Positions 50,072-59,058 of a DNA stretch of 64,000 nucleotides are shown here, one piece after another. Under the pieces are notes generated by a model that searched no databases, had not been told where the DNA came from, and saw nothing but the letters and a program-made list of their open reading frames with translations. How positions within the stretch are numbered: the stretch's first letter is position 1; every line of letters begins with the position of its first letter. Source of the DNA: Corynebacterium imitans (GTDB taxonomy: Bacteria > Actinomycetota > Actinomycetes > Mycobacteriales > Mycobacteriaceae); assembly GCF_000739455.1 (NCBI RefSeq), contig NZ_CP009211.1:1375458-1439457 (forward strand), in the 5' to 3' direction. A program made the translations under genes and the position numbers.

Positions 50072-50077
50072 ATTTTA
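50072..50077 (-). promoter_or_regulatory. pyr operon -10 box
   Basis: TAAAAT on the minus strand, giving a leader of about 100 bases before pyrR. No clear -35. It is the only AT-rich hexamer of this kind in the gap. Confidence 0.5.
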
Positions 50078-50114
50078 GCACTTATGCCTTACTCCCGTGG
50101 CGAAGCGTGGCAGG

Positions 50115-50120
50115 TACAGT
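50115..50120 (+). promoter_or_regulatory. -10 box of the first ybjN-like gene (leaderless)
   Basis: TACAGT ends 7 bases before the GTG at 50128, and no ribosome binding site is seen, as expected for a leaderless mRNA. Confidence 0.5.
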
Positions 50121-50127
50121 CGTCTGT

Positions 50128-50691
50128 GTGAGTAGCAACAATACGACACCCCCAAACGCGTCCCAGTCAGCTGCGGACGGGGCCGAGCTTCCAAGCGCCC
50201 CGGACGCGGAGACCGTCGCCGAGGTCAATGCCGCAGCGCAGGCTGACTCCAACAACGAGCCCAAAGAAGTGACCCCAGAGGCCGTCGCCGAAATCTTCAG
50301 CGCCGAAGGCCTCGAGCACCGCGTCGAGGACGGCACGGTGCGCTCCGGCTTCATCAACGCCGCCATCGTGGTTGCCTTTGACAGCGACCACCTCATCTTC
50401 GAGTCGCTGTGGCGCGGCAAGATTCCAAAGGACATGGCCTCGCATATCCTGCTTGCCACCAACGAGCACAACCAGACGCACTTCGCGCCCACCCTGCGCT
50501 TCTTCGAGCAGGGCGAAGACCACCTGGCGATTAGCGCGATCCGCACGCTCGACATCACGCACGGCGCATCCTACAACCAGCTCGGTGCGTTCATCATGAG
50601 CTCGATCGACACCACGCTTCAGGCCTTCGACTTCTTGGCCACTTCATTCCCCACCCTCGTCACTTGGGAGGATCCGCACGATGAGCACTAA
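50128..50691 (+). CDS. YbjN domain-containing protein (first of two)
   Basis: A 187-residue cytosolic protein. An acidic, low-complexity N-terminus (residues 1-45) precedes a YbjN-type alpha/beta domain resembling type III secretion chaperone folds (FINAAIVVAFDSDHLIFESLWRGKIPKD; LGAFIMSSIDTTLQAFDFLATSFP). These proteins are widespread in actinobacteria and of unknown function. GTG at 50128 is just downstream of a -10 box. The next gene, a paralogue, starts 11 bases before this stop, so the two are coupled. Confidence 0.8.
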   Translation: MSSNNTTPPNASQSAADGAELPSAPDAETVAEVNAAAQADSNNEPKEVTPEAVAEIFSAEGLEHRVEDGTVRSGFINAAIVVAFDSDHLIFESLWRGKIPKDMASHILLATNEHNQTHFAPTLRFFEQGEDHLAISAIRTLDITHGASYNQLGAFIMSSIDTTLQAFDFLATSFPTLVTWEDPHDEH

Positions 50692-51139
50692 TACAACACA
50701 ACTGGTCACCATCGACCGCGTCGCCGACGCACTCGCAGGCCTCGACGTCACCGTGCAGACCGATGCCTCCGGACGCGCCGCGCACGCCAACATCAACGGC
50801 TACAACGTGCTGTTCGTCCTGCTGGACTCGGTGCTCATCGCGCGCGCCGACGCCGCAACCGAAACGCCGTCTGATACCCCGGACCCCACCGTGTACCTGG
50901 CTGCTAACCAGGTCAACTCTTCTTTCCTGGATGCTCGCGCGCTTGTTGTCAACAAGGCGGACACACTGATCATCCGCACGGAGTCCGAGAACCAGGTCGC
51001 CGCCGGCATGACCGACGAGCAGCTCTCGAGCGCCCTCAAGCGCAGCCTCGACGGGCTGATGCGCGGCCAGGACGCGATGCATGCCTTGATTGAGGAAATC
51101 ACCTCGGCCCGCGAGGCCGCCCAGAAAACGGAGAGCTAA
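50681..51139 (+). CDS. YbjN-like protein (second of two)
   Basis: A 152-residue protein related to its upstream neighbour (SSALKRSLDGLMRGQDAMHALIEEI parallels SSIDTTLQAFDFLATSF). ATG at 50681 with GGGAGG upstream lies inside the first gene. The two probably form a heterocomplex, which is inference. Its TAA stop overlaps the ppk2 stop on the other strand. Confidence 0.78.
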   Translation: MSTNTTQLVTIDRVADALAGLDVTVQTDASGRAAHANINGYNVLFVLLDSVLIARADAATETPSDTPDPTVYLAANQVNSSFLDARALVVNKADTLIIRTESENQVAAGMTDEQLSSALKRSLDGLMRGQDAMHALIEEITSAREAAQKTES

Positions 51140-51978
51140 GAGTTCTCTAGCCGCGCAAGCTCCGTCGCCGGGTCAAAGTCGGCGGCGGGCCACTGTGGAT
51201 CGAGTTGCTTGAGCGCGTCGACAAGCAGCGTCTTGACCACGGTGCGGCAGTACTTCTTATTGTCAGAGGGAATGCAGTACCACGGCGCAGTATCTGTCGA
51301 CGTGCGCGTCAACGCGATCTGATACGCGGCCATGTACTGCGTCCACAACTTCCGGTCATCGATGTCGCCTGGGTTGTACTTCCAGTGCTTCTCCGGATTC
51401 TCGATGCGCTCGCGCAGGTTTTCCGCCTGAAACTCGCGCGAGATATGCGGCATCACCTTGATGATCTTCGTGCCGTTTGCCGCAGCCTTCTGCTCAAAGT
51501 CCACGATCGCGCCGTAGCGGCGCTCGATCTCCTCCGGCGGTGCCATCTGCTTGACCCGCTGCACCAACACGTCCTCGTAGTGAGAGCGGTCGAACACGCT
51601 GATCTGTCCCGGCTCCGGCAGGTGCGGAGCAATCCGCCACAAAAAGTCGTGCTCGGCCTCCTCTTCAGTCGGCGCGCCGAAAGCCTTGATGTGCACGCCC
51701 TGCAGATCCATCGTCCCGCCGATGACGTGGCGAATGATCCCGCCCTTGCCCGCAGTATCCATCCCCTGGAGCACTAAGAGCACCGAGCCGGTCCCCGGCG
51801 TGCCCGCGCGTCCATTGGCGTAGAGCTTCTTCTGGAGCACGCCGAGCTCATCGTCGAACTTTTCGAAAGCCTCCCCGACGTCTTTGACGCCCGGGGTGGC
51901 TGCCGTGTCCACATCGTCGATCTGGAAATCCGGGCCGACTTTGAAAGCCTGCGCCTCTTCGATAGAAACCTTTGCCAT
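51136..51978 (-). CDS. ppk2: Polyphosphate:nucleotide phosphotransferase, PPK2 family
   Basis: Uses polyphosphate to phosphorylate nucleotides (AMP, ADP or GDP). The 280-residue single-domain product has the PPK2 Walker A LQGMDTAGKGGIIRHV near residue 70, the Walker B-like FDRSHYEDVLVQRV, and the lid PEKHWKYNPGDIDDRKLW. Corynebacteria store polyphosphate, which gives a context. Nucleotide preference cannot be read from sequence. It is 21 bases downstream of nusB. Confidence 0.92.
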   Translation of the reverse strand: MAKVSIEEAQAFKVGPDFQIDDVDTAATPGVKDVGEAFEKFDDELGVLQKKLYANGRAGTPGTGSVLLVLQGMDTAGKGGIIRHVIGGTMDLQGVHIKAFGAPTEEEAEHDFLWRIAPHLPEPGQISVFDRSHYEDVLVQRVKQMAPPEEIERRYGAIVDFEQKAAANGTKIIKVMPHISREFQAENLRERIENPEKHWKYNPGDIDDRKLWTQYMAAYQIALTRTSTDTAPWYCIPSDNKKYCRTVVKTLLVDALKQLDPQWPAADFDPATELARLENS

Positions 51979-51999
51979 TGGGTGTGTCCTTGCGGTGTC

Positions 52000-52593
52000 T
52001 TAGGGTTCTTGCGGGCTCATTTCAGTCGGGACAGCGGCCTCGGCCACCGTCTCGGTCACCAGCCGCTGCGCGTCATCTGCGCTTTGGGCTGGAGCTGGGG
52101 TCTCGCCGGGCTCTGCCTCGACAAGCGTAGCGTCCTCCTCCGCGAAGGGGGCCTCCGGGAGGCCGCGCTGCGCGATACCGTCGAGCACCACATTGATGTA
52201 GGGCGCAGCCTGCGCGGCGGAATACTCCGCGGCCATTTCCACGCCCTCCTTGATGGAGATCGGCGCGTCGACCGCGTCGTTGAACATGATCTCCCAGGCG
52301 CACACGCGCAGGATTTGACGATCCACCGCGGGCAGGCGGGACAGCTCCCAATCGTCGACCAAGAAGCGCTCAATCGCGTCATCCAGGTCGTCGAGTTGCT
52401 CAGCGGCACCAGCCACGATCTGCTGCGTGTACTCGGCGACGGGCGCGACCGAGTTCTGCGGGTTTTTCGCAAGTTCGACGCGGTCTTCAACAATGGCGAC
52501 CGGATCAACGTCGCGTGTTTCCGCCTCAAAGAGGATGTCTACCGCGCGACGACGTGCGCGGTACCGGGCTCCGTGGCGTTTAAAGTCCGCCAT
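52000..52593 (-). CDS. nusB: Transcription antitermination factor NusB
   Basis: Binds boxA RNA with NusE (S10) to support rRNA transcription. Residues 1-150 are the helical NusB fold ([59 protein letters not shown]). Residues 151-197 are an acidic, Ala/Pro/Glu-rich tail not found in shorter homologues. The ATG overlaps the efp stop (TAATG). Confidence 0.96.
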   Translation of the reverse strand: MADFKRHGARYRARRRAVDILFEAETRDVDPVAIVEDRVELAKNPQNSVAPVAEYTQQIVAGAAEQLDDLDDAIERFLVDDWELSRLPAVDRQILRVCAWEIMFNDAVDAPISIKEGVEMAAEYSAAQAAPYINVVLDGIAQRGLPEAPFAEEDATLVEAEPGETPAPAQSADDAQRLVTETVAEAAVPTEMSPQEP

Positions 52594-53156
52594 TAGTTGC
52601 TCACGCGGGAGAGGTACTCACCCGTGCGGGTGTCTACCTTGACCACGTTGCCGGTTTCCAAGAACAGCGGCACCTGGATCTCCGCACCGGTCTCCAGCGT
52701 TGCCGGCTTGGTGCCACCGGAGGAACGGTCGCCCTGCAGGCCCGGCTCGGTGTGCTCGATCTTCAGGTCCACCGAGATCGGCAGCTCGGCGAACAGCGCC
52801 TCACCCTCGTGGAAGGAAACCTGCACTCGCATGTTCTCCAGCAGGAAACGCGCCGCTTCGCCGAACTTTTCGGCCGGCAGCTCAAACTGCTCGTAGGTCT
52901 TATCGTCCATCACGACGTAGGCGGTGCCGTCGTTGTACAGGTAGGTCATGTCGCGGCGGTCAACGTTCGCGGTCTCTACCTTCACACCAGCGTTCCACGT
53001 CTTGTCCACGGTCTTGCCGGTGACGACGTCCTTGAGCTTGGTGCGCACGAACGCAGGGCCCTTGCCTGGCTTGACGTGCTGAAACTCAATGATCTGCTGG
53101 AGCTTGCCCTCGTTCTTGAGTACGAGCCCGTTCTTAAAATCGGCGGTAGTTGCCAC
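52593..53156 (-). CDS. efp: Elongation factor P
   Basis: EF-P rescues ribosomes stalled at polyproline. The 187-residue product has three beta-barrel domains; the tip loop of domain I reads [15 protein letters not shown] with Lys32 at the tip, and the C-terminal signature [25 protein letters not shown] is complete. epmA/epmB-type modification genes are not seen here. ATG at 53156. It precedes nusB and follows pepQ. Confidence 0.98.
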   Translation of the reverse strand: MATTADFKNGLVLKNEGKLQQIIEFQHVKPGKGPAFVRTKLKDVVTGKTVDKTWNAGVKVETANVDRRDMTYLYNDGTAYVVMDDKTYEQFELPAEKFGEAARFLLENMRVQVSFHEGEALFAELPISVDLKIEHTEPGLQGDRSSGGTKPATLETGAEIQVPLFLETGNVVKVDTRTGEYLSRVSN

Positions 53157-53230
53157 GTGAAACCTTTCCTCTACTTCTTCATGAAAGTGCCGCTGAAAAC
53201 TTCAGCAAAGCGTGTGCAAACACAACAATG

Positions 53231-54322
53231 CTACAGCACAGTCAGTTCCTTAGGGTACTGCGTGATCACCTTCGGTGCCCCAGAGGTGATAATTAGCGTG
53301 TCCTCAATACGCACCCCGCCCTTGCCAGGCACGTAGATACCCGGCTCGATGGTCAGCGTCATCGCTTCGCGCAACTCGCCCTTGCCCGTCGTCGAGGCGT
53401 AGGGAGCCTCGTGAACGTCAAGGCCCACGCCGTGACCAGTGGAGTGTACGAAGTACTCCCCGTACCCTGCCTCTTCGATCACGGTGCGGCAGGCCGCGTC
53501 GACGTCGACAAGCTTGGCACCCGCGACCGAAGCACGCACACCCGCCTGCTGGGACTCCAGCGTGACCTCGTAGATCTCGCGCAGGAAGTCGTTCGGCTCG
53601 CCAATGGCAAAGGTGCGGGTCATATCGGAGTTGAACCCGAGGCGGTGCATGCCAAAGTCGATGGTTACCAGCTCGCCTTCCTGCACGATGCGCTCGCTTG
53701 CGCCGTGGTGCGGCTTCGCAGAGTTGGGCCCGGAGGCGACAATCGTGTCAAAGCTGGGACGCTCCGCGCCGAGCTGGCGCATGCGGTACTCCAGGTCTGC
53801 GGCAATGTCGCGCTCGCTGCGGCCTGCGGCGAGCTCGCCGGCGTCGACAAGCTGCTCGAGCGCCTCAGTCGCGAGCGCTGCGGCCTCCTCCAGGCGGTGC
53901 AGCTCGAGGCCGTCCTTGGTCAGGCGGATATCTTCCACCGCACCGGACACCGGCACCAGCGTGACGTCTTCGGGGCATGCCTTCTTCAGCACCTCGAGCT
54001 GGCTCACGCTGAGGTAATCCGCCTCGAAGCCCACGCGGTGCCCCTCAACCACCTGCGTCAGCAGCTCCTCGGCCACTTTGCGGGTAATGGTCGCGGGAAT
54101 GTCGGGCACTTCCTCACCAATCTGAGTAGTGTAGCGCCCATCCGTGGCGATCTTTGCCGTGCGATCCTTCGACACCAGCAGCGCACCGTTGGAGCCGCTA
54201 AAACCCGAAAGGTAGCGCACGTGCGTGATGTGCGTGATCAGCACGTCGTCGATCCGCTTCGCAGCCAGTGCGGAAGCAAGCTTCCGACGCCGCGTTTCAA
54301 AACGAGTATCAGCCAGTGACAT
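53231..54322 (-). CDS. pepQ: Xaa-Pro aminopeptidase (M24 family)
   Basis: A 363-residue metallopeptidase cleaving Xaa-Pro bonds. The N-terminal creatinase-like domain (residues 1-130) leads into the pita-bread fold with metal ligands in VTIDFGMHRLGFNSDMTRTF, the HGVGLDVHEAPY motif and the Glu residues in LTIEPGIYVPGKGGVRIED. ATG at 54322 (MSLADTRFETRR). It lies between aroQ and efp, a conserved place in corynebacteria. Confidence 0.93.
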   Translation of the reverse strand: MSLADTRFETRRRKLASALAAKRIDDVLITHITHVRYLSGFSGSNGALLVSKDRTAKIATDGRYTTQIGEEVPDIPATITRKVAEELLTQVVEGHRVGFEADYLSVSQLEVLKKACPEDVTLVPVSGAVEDIRLTKDGLELHRLEEAAALATEALEQLVDAGELAAGRSERDIAADLEYRMRQLGAERPSFDTIVASGPNSAKPHHGASERIVQEGELVTIDFGMHRLGFNSDMTRTFAIGEPNDFLREIYEVTLESQQAGVRASVAGAKLVDVDAACRTVIEEAGYGEYFVHSTGHGVGLDVHEAPYASTTGKGELREAMTLTIEPGIYVPGKGGVRIEDTLIITSGAPKVITQYPKELTVL

Positions 54323-54335
54323 GTGTTCCTCCAAA

Positions 54336-54773
54336 CTAACCTTCGGTCTGTGCAAAGTATTCAAGTGCGAGCAGGTAGCCCTGCGTGCCCAGCCCGGCGA
54401 TCACGCCCTTGGCGATGGGTGACAGGTACGAGTGCTGCCGGAAAGGCTCGCGGGCGTGCACGTTGGAAATGTGCAGCTCGATGAAGCCGTGGGCGTCGGT
54501 CAGCTCCACCAGCGCGTCGCGCAGCGCCACCGAGGTATGGGTCCAGCCGCCGGGGTTGATAATGACGGGCAGGCCCGCCTCTGCCGCCTCGTGTACCCAC
54601 TCGAGCATCTCGCCCTCGTGGTTCGTCTGGCGCAGCTCAACCTCCACATCGAGCTCCGCCGCGCGCGCCTGAAGCTGGCGCTCCACGTCTTCGAGCGTTG
54701 CGTGCCCGTAGATCTCCGGCTGGCGCTTGCCCAGCCGGTTCAAGTTTGGCCCGTTGAGCACCAGAATCTTCAT
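54336..54773 (-). CDS. aroQ: Type II 3-dehydroquinate dehydratase
   Basis: Third step of the shikimate pathway. The 145-residue product is a dodecameric type II enzyme: [18 protein letters not shown] with catalytic Tyr, [33 protein letters not shown] and [19 protein letters not shown] at 54773. It follows aroB by 45 bases. Confidence 0.98.
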   Translation of the reverse strand: MKILVLNGPNLNRLGKRQPEIYGHATLEDVERQLQARAAELDVEVELRQTNHEGEMLEWVHEAAEAGLPVIINPGGWTHTSVALRDALVELTDAHGFIELHISNVHAREPFRQHSYLSPIAKGVIAGLGTQGYLLALEYFAQTEG

Positions 54774-54818
54774 TGCTTTTACGTCCTTCCTAGAAGACTT
54801 GCCCCGTGTGTGGGCGCG

Positions 54819-55871
54819 CTACTCCGCAATCGCGTCGTAGGCCGCGCGCATTTCCTCGAACGTTGCGTCCTCCAGACGGGTACACGAGCCAAGCTTGTTC
54901 AGCACCACGAAGCGGATCTGTCCGTCGCGGTTCTTCTTATCGTGCGTCATCGCCTCGTACAGCTCATCGAAAGCGCCCGCTTCGTAGGTGGTTGGGAGGC
55001 CGACTGCGGTGAGCACCTCGTGGTGGAGGGCGAGCAGGGAGTCGTCGATAAGCCCGCGATTGTGCGCCAAGTGAGCGGCGAACATCATGCCCACACCCAC
55101 CGCGTTGCCGTGGCGCCAGGTGTAGTTCTCGCGGCGCTCAATAGCGTGGCCGAGTGTGTGCCCGTAATTGAGGATTTCACGCAGGCCCGACTCTTTGAGG
55201 TCGCGGCTGACGACGGCGGCCTTGACTGCCACGGAGCGCTCGACCAGCTCCGCCCAGTGCGCGTCCGCGCCGGCGCGGTACAGCTCCAAAATCTTCGGGT
55301 CGGCAATAAAACCGGTCTTGACTAGCTCGGCGGACCCGGAGACGATCTCCTCCTGGGGCAGGGTGTAAATGCGCTCGAGGTCGATGAACACCGAATCCGG
55401 CTCGTGGAACGCGCCGACAAGGTTCTTGCCCACCGAGGTGTTGATGCCGGTCTTGCCACCGACCGCGGCATCCACCATGGCCAAAAGGGTGGTCGGCACC
55501 TGGATGACCTGAATGCCGCGCATCCACGTCGCGGCGATGAAGCCGGCGATGTCTGTGGCCGCGCCGCCGCCCAGACCGATGATCACGTCCTGGCGGGAAA
55601 AGCCCTGTTCTCCGACCAGATCCCAGAGCGCGCTTGCGGTCTCCAGCGACTTGCCCGCCTCCGCGTCCGGGATCGGTGCCAGCACTGCGGTAAGGCCTTC
55701 GCCTTCAAGGTCTTGCGCGATGGAACGCGCCACCGCCTGCAGCGTTCCTTGGTGCACGATTGCTGCCTTGCGCGCGCCGATTTCTTTCACCCGCCCCGCA
55801 ACGTCGCGAATGGTGTCATACCCGATGTGGATCGTGTACGGGTCTGCTCCAGTTACCTGCACTGTGGCCAT
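54819..55871 (-). CDS. aroB: 3-dehydroquinate synthase
   Basis: Second step of the shikimate pathway, NAD- and metal-dependent. The 350-residue product has [40 protein letters not shown] and the metal ligands in [13 protein letters not shown] and the [10 protein letters not shown] loop. ATG at 55871. A copy of CGTCGATAAGC lies at 55043-55053. Confidence 0.98.
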   Translation of the reverse strand: MATVQVTGADPYTIHIGYDTIRDVAGRVKEIGARKAAIVHQGTLQAVARSIAQDLEGEGLTAVLAPIPDAEAGKSLETASALWDLVGEQGFSRQDVIIGLGGGAATDIAGFIAATWMRGIQVIQVPTTLLAMVDAAVGGKTGINTSVGKNLVGAFHEPDSVFIDLERIYTLPQEEIVSGSAELVKTGFIADPKILELYRAGADAHWAELVERSVAVKAAVVSRDLKESGLREILNYGHTLGHAIERRENYTWRHGNAVGVGMMFAAHLAHNRGLIDDSLLALHHEVLTAVGLPTTYEAGAFDELYEAMTHDKKNRDGQIRFVVLNKLGSCTRLEDATFEEMRAAYDAIAE

Positions 55872-55895
55872 GGTTGCTCCTTGGGTGGGTAAAAA

Positions 55896-56477
55896 CTATT
55901 CCTCGGTTGAATCGATGATGCTGAGCACCTCGGCCACCACACGCTGCGGCGGCCGGGAATCCGTCCGCACCCGGTAGTTGGCAACCTCGCGGTAGAAAGG
56001 CTCGCGCGTGGCCAGCAGGTCGCGGTAGTGCTGCGCCGGGTCATCGGCCTGCAGGACCGGGCGCGACGTCGAACCCGCGGTACGGCGGATGCCCTCTTCC
56101 ACAGTCACATCGATCCACACCACGGTGTGACGCTGCAACAGCTGGCGCGTCGACGGGGTGAGCACGGCACCGCCGCCGAGGCTGACAACCCCGCCGGTGG
56201 CCAGCGCCTGGGCCACGCACTCGGCTTCCAGCTCGCGGAATCGCTCCTCCCCGAGCTCACTGAAGATCTCGCCGCAGGCCTTGCCATGCGCCTGCTCGAT
56301 CAGCAGGTCACTATCCACGATCGGCAAGTTCAGCGCGCTCGCGATGCGCCTGCCAATGGTGGACTTGCCAGCACCCGGCGGGCCGACAAGCACGACGCGC
56401 GGCGCCGATGCGACGACCGCTGAATTCGCTTGTGCGTCTTCCGGCACCGTGGTCCCGCCACGCTCTGTGTGCGTCAT
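55896..56477 (-). CDS. aroK: Shikimate kinase
   Basis: Phosphorylates shikimate. The 193-residue product has Walker A VGPPGAGKSTIGRRI near residue 32, DSDLLIEQAHGKACGEIF for shikimate binding, and the lid RTAGSTSRPVL. The first 25 residues are a low-complexity extension; a later start is possible but no in-frame ATG with a better site is seen. It is 2 bases after aroC and 24 before aroB. Confidence 0.97.
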   Translation of the reverse strand: MTHTERGGTTVPEDAQANSAVVASAPRVVLVGPPGAGKSTIGRRIASALNLPIVDSDLLIEQAHGKACGEIFSELGEERFRELEAECVAQALATGGVVSLGGGAVLTPSTRQLLQRHTVVWIDVTVEEGIRRTAGSTSRPVLQADDPAQHYRDLLATREPFYREVANYRVRTDSRPPQRVVAEVLSIIDSTEE

Positions 56478-56479
56478 CG

Positions 56480-57709
56480 CTACTGCCCTTCTTCCGCCCC
56501 GTTTTGCACGAAAGCTAATCGACGCTCGACTGCTCCCTTGTACGCCTCGACGTTACGCTTGGTCTCCTCCAAGCTGTCGCCGCCGAACTTCTCCAACACC
56601 GCGCGGGCGAGCACGAGCGCCACCATCGCCTCGGCGACAACGCCACCGGCAGGCACCGCGCACACGTCCGAGCGCTGGTGGATGCCCGTCGCCGGCTCAC
56701 CGCTGCGCATGTCCACGGTCTTCAGCGCGCGCGGCACCGTGGAAATCGGCTTCAGACCCGCACGGACGCGCAACTGTTCGCCATTGGTCATGCCGCCTTC
56801 CAGGCCGCCGGCGCGGTTGGTCAAGCGGTGCACGCCCGTCTCGTCGCGCACCATCTCATCATGCGCGGCCGAACCGCGCCTGCGCGCCTCCTCGAAACCG
56901 TCGCCGATCTCCACGCCCTTTACCGACTGGATACCCATCAGCGCGCCGGCCAGCTGGGCATCCAGGCGGTGCTCGCCAGAAATGTGCGAGCCCAGCCCGA
57001 TCGGCAGGCCGTCGACAATGACCTCGACGACGCCGCCAAGCGTGTCGCCAGACTTCTTCGCATCCTCGATGCACGAGATCATCGAGGCCTCCGCTTCCGA
57101 ATCGAAGGCGCGGACCGGCGAGGCATCAATGGCCTCAATGTCTGCAAAGGTGGGAAGGTCTCCCGCAGCGGGTGTCGACTCCCCGATCGAGATTACGTGC
57201 GAAAAGACCTCCACCCCGAGCGTCTCGCGCAGGAAGGAACGCGCCACGGCGGCAGCCGCGACCCTTGCCGCTGTCTCACGGGCTGAAGAGCGTTCGAGCA
57301 CCGGGCGTGCCGAGTCGAAACCGTACTTGAGCATGCCCGCGAAATCCGCGTGGCCAGGCCGCGGGCGGGTCAGCTTCGCGCCGCGCCCAGAGGACATGGC
57401 CTTCGCCACCTCCGGGTCGTCCATATCCAACGGGTGCGGCGACATGATCGTGGTCCACTTCGGCCACTCCGAGTTCCCAATCTGGATGGCAATTGGGCTG
57501 CCCAGCGTGCGGCCGTGCAGGATGCCGGTGAGCAGCGTGAGCGCGTCGGCCTCAAACTTCATGCGCGCGCCGCGGCCGTACCCCAGCCGACGGCGCGCGA
57601 GGTGGTGAGCGATCTCCTCTTCGGTGATCGGTACACCTGCGGGCATGTTCTCAATCAGCGCGATGAGCGCCTGTCCATGGGATTCCCCAGCGGTTGTCCA
57701 ACGAAGCAT
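56480..57709 (-). CDS. aroC: Chorismate synthase
   Basis: Last step to chorismate; needs reduced FMN. The 409-residue product has the three signatures: [13 protein letters not shown] with active His, GRGAR with [24 protein letters not shown], and [28 protein letters not shown] at 57709. It heads aroC-aroK-aroB-aroQ-pepQ-efp-nusB. Confidence 0.98.
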   Translation of the reverse strand: MLRWTTAGESHGQALIALIENMPAGVPITEEEIAHHLARRRLGYGRGARMKFEADALTLLTGILHGRTLGSPIAIQIGNSEWPKWTTIMSPHPLDMDDPEVAKAMSSGRGAKLTRPRPGHADFAGMLKYGFDSARPVLERSSARETAARVAAAAVARSFLRETLGVEVFSHVISIGESTPAAGDLPTFADIEAIDASPVRAFDSEAEASMISCIEDAKKSGDTLGGVVEVIVDGLPIGLGSHISGEHRLDAQLAGALMGIQSVKGVEIGDGFEEARRRGSAAHDEMVRDETGVHRLTNRAGGLEGGMTNGEQLRVRAGLKPISTVPRALKTVDMRSGEPATGIHQRSDVCAVPAGGVVAEAMVALVLARAVLEKFGGDSLEETKRNVEAYKGAVERRLAFVQNGAEEGQ

Positions 57710-57733
57710 GCACGCATTGTCTCACACGCTGGC

Positions 57734-58156
57734 TCAAACTGAGCCGTTTAGCCCAACAAACGTTCCCACCGCCCAGGCTGCACCCAGCATTTGCGGTCCG
57801 TGCGCAAGCCTGGGCCGGCGCAGCGCGAGTCCAAGCACCACCGTCGCAGCTCCGGAAAGCGCCACCGCAGCGAGTACTGCGCCGAGCCCGCCGAGCGCCA
57901 TGAGCACAACCCCTAAAGTGACCGCGAGCTTGACGTCGCCGCCGCCTATCCCCCTCCCCGCCACGAAGTACAGTGCTGGCCACACCAGCCCCCACGCAAA
58001 CCCCGGCGCGGCCACGCACACGAACAAGCACGCAAGCGCGGGCGGCACCGTCAGTGGATTCGGTAGCCTTCGCCACCGCAGATCGTATAGACACAGCGCC
58101 GCGCTCCAAACGGCAAAGGTGCACAACGCGAAGATGCAAAGTCCCCCATTCCCCAT
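57734..58156 (-). CDS. Short prepilin peptidase-like membrane protein (A24 family)
   Basis: A 140-residue polytopic protein with the two catalytic aspartate motifs of type IV prepilin peptidases, CLYDLRWRRLPNPLTV and GIGGGDVKLAV. It lacks the N-terminal methylase/zinc domain of full PilD, as do archaeal-type and TadV-like short forms. No pilin gene is in the window. ATG at 58156 (MGNGGLCIF), 11 bases after aroE. It occupies the same place between aroE and aroC in other corynebacteria. Confidence 0.85.
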   Translation of the reverse strand: MGNGGLCIFALCTFAVWSAALCLYDLRWRRLPNPLTVPPALACLFVCVAAPGFAWGLVWPALYFVAGRGIGGGDVKLAVTLGVVLMALGGLGAVLAAVALSGAATVVLGLALRRPRLAHGPQMLGAAWAVGTFVGLNGSV

Positions 58157-58167
58157 GGGGGCAAAGC

Positions 58168-59046
58168 CTAGTCGCTCGTTGGGCCCGTGTCTTGCCCATC
58201 GTTTGCATGCATGGACTCCCAATGCGCAAACAGCGCCTCGCGCATCGCGGTGCGCGGAGCGGCGACGCCGGTGAACTGTTCGAATTGCGAGTAGGACTGG
58301 CCGGCCAGCATGGTCAGCCCGCCGACGGTGGGGTACCCGTTCGAGGCCGCGCGCACCGCCAGCGGGGTCGGCCACGGGTCATAGATCACGTCCAGCACCG
58401 GCGCATGCCCCAGCTGTGGCGCGTACGGCTCCACGCCAGCGGCTGGCACGGTCGAAACGATCACGTCCGCCCATGCTGAGAGCTCGAAGAGGTCCGCCGA
58501 ATAGTCAACGAAACGGGTATCTACCCCACTGACCAGCTCGGCCACCTCAGCGGAGCGGTCCGAGCGGTTGACCACCACGATTTCGCTCGCTCCCTGCTCC
58601 TGCAGCGCCCACAGGGCCGGGCGAGCCGTCCCACCTGAGCCGATGACCAGGGCACGCGTGGGCGGTTCGTCGCCAAGCAGCGCCTTAAGCGCGGTGTGGA
58701 TGCCCTCGCAGTCGGTGTTGTCCGCGCGCCAGCCCTCGCTGGTGCGCACGAGCGTGTTGGCCGAGCCGATCGCGCGGGCGCGCTGCGTGACCTCGGTGGC
58801 GAACTCCAGCGCCGCGAACTTTGCGGGCATGGTGACGGAGAAGCCACGGTACTCCGGCGCAGCCTGACCGACGATGGTCGGCAGTTCCTCGGCGGTGCAC
58901 TCAATCCGCTCATAGGCCCAATCGTCCAGCTCGGCGGCCTTGTAGCCTGCGTGGTGCAACACCGGCGAGAGCGAATGCGCGATTGGCGAGCCCAGCACCG
59001 CCGCACGGTGCCGCACGATGCGCGGCACTCCTGTTTCCTTCTCCAT
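58168..59046 (-). CDS. aroE: Shikimate dehydrogenase
   Basis: NADPH-dependent reduction of 3-dehydroshikimate. The 292-residue product has the substrate loop VLGSPIAHSLSPVLHHAGYKA, NTDCEGI with a catalytic Asp, and the Rossmann motif VIGSGGTARPALWALQEQGA. The motif reads SVTMPAKF at the catalytic Lys. I chose ATG at 59046 behind AAGGAAAG. It lies 12 bases downstream of mltG. Confidence 0.95.
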   Translation of the reverse strand: MEKETGVPRIVRHRAAVLGSPIAHSLSPVLHHAGYKAAELDDWAYERIECTAEELPTIVGQAAPEYRGFSVTMPAKFAALEFATEVTQRARAIGSANTLVRTSEGWRADNTDCEGIHTALKALLGDEPPTRALVIGSGGTARPALWALQEQGASEIVVVNRSDRSAEVAELVSGVDTRFVDYSADLFELSAWADVIVSTVPAAGVEPYAPQLGHAPVLDVIYDPWPTPLAVRAASNGYPTVGGLTMLAGQSYSQFEQFTGVAAPRTAMREALFAHWESMHANDGQDTGPTSD

Positions 59047-59058
59047 CAGCAACTTTCC

